From: JASLDZ01 sp964244065
Lineage (GTDB): Bacteria > Pseudomonadota > Alphaproteobacteria > Caulobacterales > Caulobacteraceae
Assembly (NCBI GenBank): GCA_964244065.1
Contig: CAXTHH010000006.1
Location: forward strand, 59,061 to 123,060
Direction: 5' to 3'
DNA length: 64,000 bases
Part shown: in pieces, positions 16,115-24,628 of the stretch
Numbering within the stretch: the stretch's first letter is position 1
Layout of the letters: each line of letters begins with the position of its first letter
Translations under genes and position numbers: made by a program
The notes under the pieces: model-generated
What the model saw: the letters and a program-made list of their open reading frames with translations, nothing else
The model's database searches: none
Told to the model about the DNA's origin: nothing

Positions 16115-16551
16115 GCGTCGCCGCTCCCGCGGGTCGAGCCGGGGCGGTTCAGCGCGAAGGCGGCCTGGGCGGTGGCCACGGGATCCTCCGCGTCCTTGTC
16201 GTAGGCCGTGGCGCGGACGAAGCCGATGTGGCGGGTCAGCTTGTAGCAGTTCGCCCGCGCCCACACGTCCAGCCCCGGCTCGGCCGCGCGCATGTAGTCG
16301 ATCCGCAGGTCCAGGGTGGCGATGGGCAGGAAGTCGCTCAGCGCCGCCCAAACCGCCTGGCCGCAGGTGTGGTCCAGGAGCGTGGTGACGGCGCCGCCGG
16401 CGATCACGCCCGTGGCCGGGTCGCCGATCAGCCTGGCGTCGTAGGGCAGGCGCATCAGCGCCTCGCCGGCCTCCACGCTCTCCAGGCGGAGGTTCAGCGC
16501 GCGCGCCTGCGGGCTGCCGCGCGTGGTGGCGACGCCGACGCTCTTCAGCAT
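16111..16551 (-). CDS. PaaI-family hotdog thioesterase, first of a pair
   Basis: This 146-residue hotdog protein has PATGVIAGGAVTTLLDHTCGQAVW, the helix region of PaaI-type thioesterases (here AGG instead of HGG, with Asp-His following). Strands PIATLDLRIDYMRAAEPG and HIGFVRATAYD follow. It would act on acyl-CoA or aryl-CoA thioesters in the cytoplasm. It follows the M16 peptidase by 28 bases in the same direction. Confidence 0.85.
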   Translation of the reverse strand: MLKSVGVATTRGSPQARALNLRLESVEAGEALMRLPYDARLIGDPATGVIAGGAVTTLLDHTCGQAVWAALSDFLPIATLDLRIDYMRAAEPGLDVWARANCYKLTRHIGFVRATAYDKDAEDPVATAQAAFALNRPGSTRGSGDA

Positions 16552-16579
16552 CTCCAGCGGGGTCAGGCGGGCGTCTCCC

Positions 16580-17845
16580 CTAGGCGGCGCGGAGGAAGGC
16601 GTCGGCGGCCGCGCCCGCGCGACGGGGCCCCAGCACGGCGGCGGCGCGGGCGCCCGCGCCCAGAACGCGCTCGCCGTAGGCGCGGAGCGCCGCGGCGTCC
16701 ACCGCCTCCACGCCCGCGGCCAGCTCCTCGGCAGGGACCAGCCGGTCGAACAGCAGGCACTGGGCGGCGGCCTGCTCGGCGCGGTGCAGCGGCTGCTCGC
16801 GCGCCATGGCCATCTGTCCGCGGCTCTGCGCCTTGGCGCGGAGGAGCTCGGCGGGCTCGACCCGGTCGGTCAGCCGGCGCAGCTCCACGTCCACCAGTTC
16901 GGCCAGGGGCTTGGCGTCGGCGGCGGAGGCGCCTGCGTAGACGCCCAGGAGACCCGCGTCCTCATAGGTCTCGGCGTAGGCGTCCACGGCGTAGGCCAGG
17001 CCGCGCTTCTCGCGGGCCTCCTGGAACAGGCGGCTCGCCATGCCGCCGCCCAGGATCTCGGCGAACAGGCGCTGGGCGTGCCAGGCGGGGTCGCGCACGC
17101 CGGCGCCGGGGAGCAGCAGCACGAGGTGCGCCTGCTCCAGCTTGCGCGCCTCGGCGAGGGCGCCGCCGACGAAGCGGGCGGGCTCGGGCGCGGGCAGGGC
17201 AGAGGCGGGCGCGGCCAGGTCGCCGAACGCGGCCTCGGCCAGGCGCAGCAGCTCCGCCTCGTCCACCGCGCCGGCGGCGCTGACGACGAGGCGGCGCGGG
17301 TCGAGGTAGAGGCCGGCGTGCCAGGCGCCCAACGCGTCCCGGTCGGCAGGGGCGAGCGTGGCGTCGTCGCCCAGGATCGGGCGGCCGAGTCCCTGGCCGG
17401 CGAAGGCGCGCCCCTGGGCGAGGTCGAACACCCGGTCGTCGGGCGTGTCGGCGGCCTCGGCGATCTCCTGGCCGATGACGCCCTTCTCGCGCTGCAGCTC
17501 GGCGGCGTCGAGCACCGGGCGGCGGAGGAGGTCGGCCAGCACGGCCATGGAGGTGGGCAGCCGGCCGGCGAGGCCGCGCACCTGGAAGCTGGTGCGCTCC
17601 CAACCCGTCGCCGCGTTGATCCAGCCGCCGTCGGACTCGACCGTCTCCACGATCTCCTGGGCGGAGCGGTCGCCGGCGCCCTTGAACACCATGTGCTCCA
17701 GAAGGTGCGACCAGCCGTTGCGCGCCTCCGGCTCCCACCGGGCCCCGCCGCGGACCACGACCGACAGGGCGAAGCTCTCCAGCCCGGGCATGGGGTCGGC
17801 GATCACGCGGACGCCGTTCGTGAGGGTGTGCAGGCGAGCGGTCAT
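16580..17845 (-). CDS. M16-family zinc metallopeptidase (processing-peptidase-like)
   Basis: This 421-residue peptidase contains the inverted zinc motif HLLEH at residues 47-51, with the downstream glutamate in the region KGVIGQEIAEAAD. The second, catalytically inactive half shows GGGMASRLFQEAREKRGLAYAV, typical of the beta subunit of mitochondrial processing peptidase and its bacterial relatives. No signal peptide is seen, so it is probably cytoplasmic. The start at 17845 follows GGGGAGGAGAG. The same order, thrC then M16 peptidase, is common in Caulobacterales. Confidence 0.92.
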   Translation of the reverse strand: MTARLHTLTNGVRVIADPMPGLESFALSVVVRGGARWEPEARNGWSHLLEHMVFKGAGDRSAQEIVETVESDGGWINAATGWERTSFQVRGLAGRLPTSMAVLADLLRRPVLDAAELQREKGVIGQEIAEAADTPDDRVFDLAQGRAFAGQGLGRPILGDDATLAPADRDALGAWHAGLYLDPRRLVVSAAGAVDEAELLRLAEAAFGDLAAPASALPAPEPARFVGGALAEARKLEQAHLVLLLPGAGVRDPAWHAQRLFAEILGGGMASRLFQEAREKRGLAYAVDAYAETYEDAGLLGVYAGASAADAKPLAELVDVELRRLTDRVEPAELLRAKAQSRGQMAMAREQPLHRAEQAAAQCLLFDRLVPAEELAAGVEAVDAAALRAYGERVLGAGARAAAVLGPRRAGAAADAFLRAA

Positions 17846-17848
17846 GGT

Positions 17849-17880
17849 CTCTCCTCCCCGCAAGGGGGAGGGAAGAAAGG
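17849..17880. repeat. Short hairpin resembling one end of repeat families C/D
   Basis: TCTCCTCCCCGCAAGGGGGAGGGA forms a small hairpin and resembles the terminal sequence of the family D repeats. It lies in the 45-base gap between thrC and the peptidase gene and supplies the peptidase ribosome binding site. Confidence 0.45.
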
Positions 17881-17890
17881 GATCTGCCGC

Positions 17891-19279
17891 TCACCCACGC
17901 GCGAACCCCCGCACGTGCGCCGCCACGGCGGACTCCTCGGCGGGCAGGCGCACGAATCGCTCGGGCAGGGCGGCGAGGGCGTCGGCCAGGGCGTGGCCGG
18001 GCTCGGCGCCCGTGGCGGCGTGCACCGCCTCCGGGAACTTGGCGGGGTGGGCGGTGGCGAGCACCACCGTCGGCCCCCGCGTTGGACGGCGGCGGGCGAC
18101 GGAGAGGGCCACGGCCGTGTGCGGGTCGATCAGGGTGCGCGAGTCCTCCCAGGCGCGGGCCATGGCGTCGGCCGTGCCGGCTTCGTCGGTCGAGGCGCCC
18201 GTGAACCGCTCGCGCAGGGCGTCCAGCGCCTGGGTGGGCGGCGCGATGCGGCCGGTGGCGGCGAACTCGCGGAAGGCGCGGGCGGTCTCGGCCCCGTCCC
18301 GGCCCACCGCCTCGAAGTAGAGCCGCTCGAAGTTGGAGGCGACCTGGATGTCCATGGCCGGCGATTGCGTCTCCGCCACCTCGCCCTTCTCGTAGACGCC
18401 CTCGGCGAAGGTGCGGGCCAGGATGTCGTTGCCGTTGGTGGCCACGTCGATGCCGCTGACCGGAAGACCCATCCGGGCGGCGGCGTAGCCGGCGAAGGCG
18501 TCGCCGAAGTTGCCGGTGGGGACCACGAAGCGCACCGGCCGGGCGGGGCCGCCAAGGGCAGCCGCGCTCGTGAAATAGTAGACCGCCTGGGCGGCGATGC
18601 GGCCGAAGTTGATCGAGTTCACGCCCGAGAGGTCGACCTCCGCCTTCAGCGCCGCGTCGGCGAACAGGGCTTTGACGAGGGCCTGGCAGTCGTCGAACGT
18701 GCCGTCCACCGCGGCGCAGGAGATGTTGGCGTCGGGGGCGGTGGTCATGAAGCGGCGCTGCACGTCGCTGATGCGGCCGTGCGGGAAGAGGATCACCAGG
18801 CGGATGTTGTCGCGGCCGCGGAAGGCCTCCACCGCCGCGCCTCCGGTGTCGCCGCTGGTGGCGACCACCAGGGTCAGGCGGCGGCCGGCCCGGGCCAGGG
18901 CGGCGTCGTACAGCCGGGCCAGGAGCTGCATGGCCACGTCCTTGAACGCGAGCGTGGGGCCGTGGAACAGCTCCAGCAGCCACAGGTCGGCGTCCAGCTG
19001 CGTCAGCGGCGCGACCGCCGGGTGGGCGAAGCTGGCGTAGGCGGCGCGGCAGTGCAGCAGGAGCTCGTCGGCGGCCAGGGCGTCGCCCGCGAGCCGGCCG
19101 ACCACGGCGGCGGCCACCTCGGCGTACGGCCGCCCGGCGAAGGCGCCGATCTCCTCGGGCGTGAGCTCCGGCCAGCGCTCGGGCGTGTAGAGGCCGCCGT
19201 CGGGGGCCAGGCCCGCCAACAGGGCCTCGGTGAAGTCGACGGCGGGCGCCTGGCCGCGGGTGGAGACGTAGTGTGTCAT
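17891..19279 (-). CDS. thrC: Threonine synthase
   Basis: This 462-residue pyridoxal-phosphate enzyme converts O-phosphohomoserine to threonine. It opens MTHYVSTRGQAPAVDFTEALL, the standard N-terminus of this class, and has the cofactor lysine Lys113 in GPTLAFKDVAMQ. Further motifs are VVATSGDTGGAAVEAFRG, NSINFGRIAAQ and PTGNFGDAFAGY. Its ATG overlaps the stop of surf1 (ATGA at 19276-19279). It ties amino-acid synthesis to the respiratory operon, as in related genomes. Confidence 0.96.
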   Translation of the reverse strand: MTHYVSTRGQAPAVDFTEALLAGLAPDGGLYTPERWPELTPEEIGAFAGRPYAEVAAAVVGRLAGDALAADELLLHCRAAYASFAHPAVAPLTQLDADLWLLELFHGPTLAFKDVAMQLLARLYDAALARAGRRLTLVVATSGDTGGAAVEAFRGRDNIRLVILFPHGRISDVQRRFMTTAPDANISCAAVDGTFDDCQALVKALFADAALKAEVDLSGVNSINFGRIAAQAVYYFTSAAALGGPARPVRFVVPTGNFGDAFAGYAAARMGLPVSGIDVATNGNDILARTFAEGVYEKGEVAETQSPAMDIQVASNFERLYFEAVGRDGAETARAFREFAATGRIAPPTQALDALRERFTGASTDEAGTADAMARAWEDSRTLIDPHTAVALSVARRRPTRGPTVVLATAHPAKFPEAVHAATGAEPGHALADALAALPERFVRLPAEESAVAAHVRGFARG

Positions 19280-20015
19280 GCGCGGCGACGCCTCAGCCGG
19301 CTCGCGATCCACACACCGACCAGGGCGGCCGCCAGGCCGAACCAGGTGAGCGCGTACTCCAGATGTCGGTTGGGGATGTCGGTGGGCAGCGGCGACGGGG
19401 TCAGGCCGGGGCCGGCGGCGGGGCGCTCCAGCTCCAGCATGGCCGGCGCCGGGCGCGCCGCGCCGAGCAGCGACGCCATGCCGGGGATGTCGCGCTCGTA
19501 GAAGCGGCCGAGGCCGGCGGAGCGGGGGGAGGGTGCGACCAGCCGCGCGAACCAGGGCTTGGGCTCGGGGGTGCGCAGGACGCCGGTGAGCGACGCGTCC
19601 GCCGGCAGGCTGAGGGACTCGGTCCGGGGCTCGGCGAAGCCGACGCCGGCCGTGTAGCCGAGGTCGACCAGCACCGAGCCGTAGGCCGCTCCGGCCAGCG
19701 GGCACGCCGCGATCTGCCGCCAGCCCGGCCCGGCGTCGCGCAGGCCGTAGAGGTGCACGCTGCGCGCGCCGAGCCCGCCCTCGCAGCGGACGATGACGCG
19801 CGTGAAGTCCAGCGACTGGCCGTCGGCGACGCGGTTCAGCACCACGCCCAGCGGTTCCGGCGGGGCGAAGCGCAGGGCCTCGATGCGATGCACCAGGCGC
19901 GTCTTCCACACCCGGCGCTGCAGCTGCCAGGCGCCGAGGGAGACCAGCACGGCGACGCCGGCCAGCACCAGCCCGATGGTCAGGAGTTCGCGGCCGCGGG
20001 AGGGGGCGCGGTCAT
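19276..20015 (-). CDS. SURF1 family cytochrome oxidase assembly protein, with apparent frameshift near its start
   Basis: SURF1 helps insert heme a into cytochrome oxidase. The protein has an N-terminal membrane helix (LTIGLVLAGVAVLVSLGAWQLQRR), a periplasmic domain with CPLAGAAYGSVLVDLGY, and a C-terminal helix preceded by PNRHLEYALTWFGLA. The natural ATG at 20015 reads MTAPPPAAANS and then hits a stop. One extra base in the G5 run at 20002-20006 would join it smoothly to the SURF1 frame (246 residues). Otherwise a TTG at 20079, overlapping the ctaE stop, would be needed. Its stop overlaps thrC. Confidence 0.85.
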
Positions 20016-20020
20016 GCGAA

Positions 20021-20045
20021 CGCCCGGCCGGGGGCCGGCCGGGCG
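20021..20045 (-). terminator. Hairpin between ctaE and surf1
   Basis: A 9-bp stem CGCCCGGCC / GGCCGGGCG with a 7-base loop lies 31 bases after the ctaE stop. It is probably an attenuator or mRNA-stabilising hairpin inside the operon. Its position argues that surf1 translation starts after it, at 20015. Confidence 0.5.
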
Positions 20046-20075
20046 TCGCAGGCGTCGAGGCGGAGATGGGGGGCG

Positions 20076-20960
20076 TCAACGGCCCGCGTGGCCGCCGAAC
20101 ATCACGTAGATGAAGGCGAACAGGAACAGCCACACCACGTCCACAAAGTGCCAGTACCAGGCCGCCGCCTCGAACCCGAAGTGCTTCTTGGGCGTCAGCT
20201 GGCCGAGGTAGAGGCGCAGCAGGCAGATGGCCAGGAAGATGGTGCCCACCAGCACGTGGAAGCCGTGGAAGCCGGTCGCCATGAAGAAGGACGAGCCATA
20301 GAGCCCGCTGTTGGCCGCGCTCTCGTTGAAGAACAGCCGCTCCGAGATGATCTCGCGGTACTCGTAGGCCTGGATGCTGGTGAACAGCGCGCCGAGGATG
20401 ATGGTGAGCCACAGGGCCAGCTTGGCCGACTTGCGGTCGCCTTCCTGCACCGCGTGGTGCGCCCAGGTGACCGTGGTGCCCGACAGCAGCAGGGTGACGG
20501 TGTTGGTCAGGGGGAAGTGCCAGGGATCGAGCACCTCCACACCCTTGGGCGGCCAGGCGCCCCAGGCGGAACGCACCTCCTCGATGGCCGAGAAGGTCCG
20601 GTCGTGATGGAACAGCGCCATCTCGAAGAACATCCAGAACCAGGCGACGAAGAACATCACCTCCGAGGCGATGAACAGGATCATGCCGTAGCGCAGGCCG
20701 ATGGAGACCACGGGGGTGTGGTCGCCCGCCTTGCTCTCCTTCACCACGTCGCGCCACCAGCCGAACATGCCGTAGAGCAGGCCCGCCACGCCGACGCCGA
20801 GCACCACGAGGTTGCCCTTCGGCAGGCCGAAGAGCCCCTTCATCATGATCACCATCCCGATCGCCCAGACGACGGCGAACAGGGAGCACACCAGCGGCCA
20901 GGCGCTGGGGCTCACCAGGTGGTAGTCGTGCTGCGGAGCGTCGTGTCGGGCTTCGGCCAT
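20076..20960 (-). CDS. ctaE: Cytochrome c oxidase subunit III
   Basis: This 294-residue inner-membrane subunit has seven helices. It opens HDYHLVSPSAWPL and contains SEVMFFVAWFWMFFEMALFHHD, WHFPLTNTVTLLLSGTTVTWAHHA, GSSFFMATGFHGFHVLVGTIFL and WYWHFVDVVWLFLF, all classic subunit III signatures. It is part of the aa3 oxidase operon, after a gap of about 107 bases from ctaG that carries no obvious gene. Confidence 0.97.
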   Translation of the reverse strand: MAEARHDAPQHDYHLVSPSAWPLVCSLFAVVWAIGMVIMMKGLFGLPKGNLVVLGVGVAGLLYGMFGWWRDVVKESKAGDHTPVVSIGLRYGMILFIASEVMFFVAWFWMFFEMALFHHDRTFSAIEEVRSAWGAWPPKGVEVLDPWHFPLTNTVTLLLSGTTVTWAHHAVQEGDRKSAKLALWLTIILGALFTSIQAYEYREIISERLFFNESAANSGLYGSSFFMATGFHGFHVLVGTIFLAICLLRLYLGQLTPKKHFGFEAAAWYWHFVDVVWLFLFAFIYVMFGGHAGR

Positions 20961-21067
20961 GGCGGCGGTCGGGATCCTGCAGAGGCGCGCGCACCCTCAA
21001 CGCGGTGCGGCGGTCGGGGCTGCCATAGCGCGTTCGCGCACGGGCCGCCAAGCCCGAGTCGCGCGGC

Positions 21068-21607
21068 TCAGCCCGCCTTGCGCGTGGGGAAGAAGGTGTA
21101 GGAGAGCGTGACCTCCTGGAACGCGCGGGTCGACACGTCCGACGCGAACTTGGGGTCGATGTAGTAGATGACCGGGAACTCCACCGTCTTGCCGGCGGGG
21201 ATGGTCTGGTCGTCGAAGCAGAAGCACTGCGTCTTGATGAAGTGAGCCGCGGCCGACTCCGGGGCCACGCTGTAGACCGCGCGGCCGGTGAGGGCGGCGG
21301 GGCCGGTGTTGGTGACCTTGAAGAAGGCCTGGCCCGGCGCGCCGATGCGGACGCTCTGCGTCTCCTGCTCGGCCTCGAAGCGCCAGGGCAGGCCCCGCAC
21401 GTTGGTGTCGAAGCGGATGGTCAGGCGGCGGTCGAGGGCGGCGGTGGGCGTCGAGGCCGCCTCGCCCCGCCGGGCCGTGCCGTCGAAGCCGGTGGCCTGG
21501 CAGAAGGCGCGGTAGAGCGGCACGGCGGCGTAGGCCGCGCCCACCATGGTGCAGACGCCGACCACGCAGGCCACCAGCACGATGCGCTGCCGACGGGGGT
21601 CAGCCAT
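21068..21607 (-). CDS. ctaG: Cytochrome c oxidase assembly protein CtaG/Cox11
   Basis: This 179-residue copper chaperone delivers copper to the CuB site of subunit I. It has one N-terminal membrane helix, followed by AAVPLYRAFCQATGFDGT, a periplasmic beta domain and the copper motif KTQCFCFDDQTIPAG. Its ATG overlaps the end of the small coxF-like gene (ATGGCTGA at 21600-21607). Confidence 0.96.
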   Translation of the reverse strand: MADPRRQRIVLVACVVGVCTMVGAAYAAVPLYRAFCQATGFDGTARRGEAASTPTAALDRRLTIRFDTNVRGLPWRFEAEQETQSVRIGAPGQAFFKVTNTGPAALTGRAVYSVAPESAAAHFIKTQCFCFDDQTIPAGKTVEFPVIYYIDPKFASDVSTRAFQEVTLSYTFFPTRKAG

Positions 21608-21824
21608 GGTGCAGGCTCGCCCCGATGCGCGCCATCGTCACGAAGAAGATCAGCACGCAGAAGCCGACCAGCAGCAGGGCGATGCCGAGCGAGCGCAGCT
21701 TGCGCGAACGGGCGGCGGCCTCGCCCTCGCCGAACGGGTTGCGGCCGATCGGCCGGCCGGAGGGAGGCAGGCCGCGCGAGAGGTTGAAGCGGCGGGCGGC
21801 GGCGCGGTCTTGCGGTTCGCTCAA
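21600..21824 (-). CDS. CoxF-like small membrane protein
   Basis: This 74-residue protein starts at TTG (21824), which overlaps the ctaB stop codon. It has a basic N-terminal part (GRNPFGEGEAAARSRKLRS) and one membrane helix (LGIALLLVGFCVLIFFVTMARIG) near the C-terminus. A small protein of this shape sits between ctaB and ctaG in many alphaproteobacteria and is sometimes called CoxF; its function is not established. The overlaps at both ends make it clearly part of the operon. Confidence 0.8.
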   Translation of the reverse strand: MSEPQDRAAARRFNLSRGLPPSGRPIGRNPFGEGEAAARSRKLRSLGIALLLVGFCVLIFFVTMARIGASLHHG

Positions 21825-22798
21825 CGGAGGGCTCCCAGGCCGTGCTCGACGAGGAGCGCGGCGAATACGCCGAACAGGTACAGGATCGACCAGGCGAACA
21901 GGTCCCGCGCCTCGCGCGCGCCCTCCCGCGTGGCGTAGAGCCCGCCCGGCCCCGCGGCGGAGGCGTCCCCCGCTGTGGAGCGCGCGAGCCGCACGGCGAG
22001 GGCCAGGAACACCAGCCCGCCCACGATCGACGTCGCCGCATAGATGGGGCCGCCCAGTCTCGTCGCCAGGGGCAGCAGGCCCACGGGCGCCAGCACGGCG
22101 CTGTAAGCCAGGATCTGCCGGCGGGTGGACCGGGCGCCCTTCACCACGGGCATCATGGGCACGCCGGCCCGGGCGTAGTCCTCCTTGGTGTAGAGCCCGA
22201 GCGCCCAGAAGTGCGGGGGCGTCCACAGGAAGATGATCAGGAACAGGATCCACGGGTCGAGCGGCGCCGCGCCGCTGGCCGCGGCCCACCCGACCACCGG
22301 AGGCAGGGCGCCCGCCGCGCCGCCGATCACGATGTTCTGCGGCGTCGAGCGCTTGAGCCAGCGCGTGTAGACGACGGCGTAGAAGGCGATGGTTCCGGCC
22401 AGCAGGCCCGCCGCCAGCCAGTTGGACACCAGCCCCAGGGTGGCCACCGAGAACAGCGCCAGCACCACGCCCAATCCCGCGGCCTCCGCGGTCGGGATGC
22501 GGCCTGTGGCGGTGGGGCGGCCGGCGGTGCGCTTCATCCGCGCGTCGAGGTCGGCCTCGTAGGCCATGTTCAGCGCGCCGCTGGCCCCGGCCCCCACCGC
22601 GATGCACAGCACCGCCACGGCGGCGAGGCCCAGGTTCATGGGCCGGTCGGCGCACACGAGCCCGGTCAGGCCGGTGAACACCACCAGCGACATGACCCGC
22701 GGCTTCAAGAGTTCGAAGTAGTCGCCCGGGCGCGCCTCCGCGCTCGCCGCCGCGGCGTCCAGGGCGGAGGTGGCGGTCGCGGCGGCGCGGGTCGGCAA
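21821..22798 (-). CDS. ctaB: Protoheme IX farnesyltransferase (heme o synthase)
   Basis: This 325-residue UbiA-type prenyltransferase adds the farnesyl group to heme b, giving heme o. It starts its fold with YFELLKPRVMSLVVFTGLTGL and carries the prenyl-diphosphate motif NMAYEADLDARMKRTAGRP. The second motif region is YTKEDYARAGVPMMPVV. About eight membrane helices follow. It supplies the heme for the oxidase encoded beside it. Confidence 0.97.
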   Translation of the reverse strand: MPTRAAATATSALDAAAASAEARPGDYFELLKPRVMSLVVFTGLTGLVCADRPMNLGLAAVAVLCIAVGAGASGALNMAYEADLDARMKRTAGRPTATGRIPTAEAAGLGVVLALFSVATLGLVSNWLAAGLLAGTIAFYAVVYTRWLKRSTPQNIVIGGAAGALPPVVGWAAASGAAPLDPWILFLIIFLWTPPHFWALGLYTKEDYARAGVPMMPVVKGARSTRRQILAYSAVLAPVGLLPLATRLGGPIYAATSIVGGLVFLALAVRLARSTAGDASAAGPGGLYATREGAREARDLFAWSILYLFGVFAALLVEHGLGALR

Positions 22799-22819
22799 GG
22801 GCTCAGGTCCAAACGATGC

Positions 22820-22849
22820 GGGCGCGCCGGCGAGGAGGCCGGCGCGCCC
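22820..22849 (-). terminator. Hairpin between ctaD and ctaB
   Basis: An 11-bp stem GGGCGCGCCGG / CCGGCGCGCCC with an 8-base loop lies in the roughly 100-base gap after ctaD. A second small hairpin (GCGGCC / GGCCGC) is at 22871-22889. These may lower expression of the assembly genes relative to the structural subunits. Confidence 0.55.
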
Positions 22850-22902
22850 GGGAGGGAGAACACCCGATCCGCGGCCCCTTCAAGGCCGCGTGCGGGAGGG
22901 CG

Positions 22903-24579
22903 TCAGTGCTTCTCGGCGTGGATGACCGGAAGTTCGTTGAACTGGTGGAACGGCGGCGGCGAGGAGAGGGTCCACTCCAGCGTCGTGGCGCCCACGCCCC
23001 AAGGATTGGCGACGCCCTTGCGGCGGCGGACCGCGGCCTCGACAAGCATCACCAGGAACACCAGCACGCCGAGCGCCGTGATGGCGTAGCCGATCGACGA
23101 GACATAGTTCCACAGGCTGAAGGCGGATGGATAGTCCACGTAGCGGCGCGGCATGCCCTGCAGGCCCAGGAAGTGCTGCGGGAAGAAGATCACGTTCACG
23201 CCGGTGAACATCAGCCAGAAGTGTACGCAGCCAAGCGCCTCGTTGTATTTGATGCCGTACATCTTCTCGAACCAGTAGTAGTATCCCGCGAAGATGGCGA
23301 ACACCGCGCCGAGGCTCAGTACGTAGTGGAAGTGCGCTACCACGTAGTAGGTCGCGTGCAGCGAGTAGTCGATGCCGGCGTTGGCCAGCACCACGCCGGT
23401 GACGCCGCCAACGGTGAACAGGAAGATGAAGCCCGTGGCGAACAGCATCGGCGTCTTGAACTCGATGGATCCGCCCCACATGGTGGCGATCCAGCTGAAG
23501 ATCTTCACTCCGGTGGGCACCGCGATGACCATGGTGGCGGCCACGAAGTAGGCCTGCAGGTTCACGTTCATGCCGACGGTGAACATGTGGTGGGCCCACA
23601 CCACGAAGCCGACGAAGCCGATGGCGACCATGGCGTAGGCCATGGCCAGGTAGCCGAACACGGGCTTCTTGCTGAAGGTCGCCACCACGTGGCTGATGAT
23701 TCCGAAGCCCGGCAGGATCAGGATGTAGACCTCCGGGTGGCCGAAGAACCAGAACAGGTGCTGGAACATCATCGGGTCGCCGCCGCCGGCCGCGTTGAAG
23801 AAGCTGGTGCCGAAGTTGCGGTCGGTGAGCAGCATGGTGATCGCGCCGGCCAGCACGGGGAGCGACAGCAGCAGCAGGAAGGCGGTGATCAGCACCGACC
23901 AGGCGAACAGCGGCATCCTGTGCAGGGTCATGCCCGGCGCGCGCATGTTGAAGATGGTGGTGATGAAGTTGATCGCCCCCAGGATCGAGCTCGCCCCCGC
24001 CAGGTGGAGCGACAGGATCGCCACGTCGAGCGCCGGCCCGGTGTGGCCGGTCGTGGAGAGCGGCGCGTACAGGGTCCAACCGCCGCCGAAGCCCTTGCCG
24101 GGCCCGCCGTCGATGAACAGGCTGGTGCCCAGCAGCACGAAGCTCGCGATCAGCAGCCAGAAGCTGATGTTGTTCATGCGCGGGAACGCCATGTCCGGCG
24201 CGCCGATCATCAGCGGCACGAACCAGTTGCCGAAGCCGCCGATCATGGCGGGCATGACCATGAAGAAGATCATGATCAGGCCGTGCGCGGTGATCACCAC
24301 GTTGTAGCCGTGGTTCGACGCCTCGATCAGGCCGGACTGGGCCAGCCAGGAGCCGGCCTTGAAGATCTGGATGCCCGGCTGCGCCAGCTCCGCCCGGATC
24401 AGGCCGGACAGGGCTCCGCCCACGATGCCGGCCATGATGGCGAACATCAGGTACAGCGTGCCGATGTCCTTGTGGTTGGTGGACAGGAACCAGCGCGTGA
24501 AGAACGGCGGCGTATGGTCGTGCGCCTCGTGGCTCGCGCGATGCGCGTGGTCCTCGTGGGCGGCGTAGGTGGTGGCCAT
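22903..24579 (-). CDS. ctaD: Cytochrome c oxidase subunit I (aa3 type)
   Basis: This 558-residue catalytic subunit binds heme a and the heme a3/CuB centre. Recognisable parts are WFLSTNHKDIGTLYL, the heme a ligand region ITAHGLIMIFFMVMPAMIGG, the CuB region FWFFGHPEVYILILPGFG with its Tyr-His crosslink pair, VWAHHMFTVGM, and THYVVAHFHYVLS-type sequence (here TYYVVAHFHYVLSLG). The His-rich N-terminus (HEDHAHRASHEAHDH) is longer than usual but common in this group. Confidence 0.98.
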   Translation of the reverse strand: MATTYAAHEDHAHRASHEAHDHTPPFFTRWFLSTNHKDIGTLYLMFAIMAGIVGGALSGLIRAELAQPGIQIFKAGSWLAQSGLIEASNHGYNVVITAHGLIMIFFMVMPAMIGGFGNWFVPLMIGAPDMAFPRMNNISFWLLIASFVLLGTSLFIDGGPGKGFGGGWTLYAPLSTTGHTGPALDVAILSLHLAGASSILGAINFITTIFNMRAPGMTLHRMPLFAWSVLITAFLLLLSLPVLAGAITMLLTDRNFGTSFFNAAGGGDPMMFQHLFWFFGHPEVYILILPGFGIISHVVATFSKKPVFGYLAMAYAMVAIGFVGFVVWAHHMFTVGMNVNLQAYFVAATMVIAVPTGVKIFSWIATMWGGSIEFKTPMLFATGFIFLFTVGGVTGVVLANAGIDYSLHATYYVVAHFHYVLSLGAVFAIFAGYYYWFEKMYGIKYNEALGCVHFWLMFTGVNVIFFPQHFLGLQGMPRRYVDYPSAFSLWNYVSSIGYAITALGVLVFLVMLVEAAVRRRKGVANPWGVGATTLEWTLSSPPPFHQFNELPVIHAEKH

Positions 24580-24628
24580 GGGTGTCAGGCCCTGCGGGGG
24601 TAAGCGGTTCGGGACATGTAGTGTGCGA

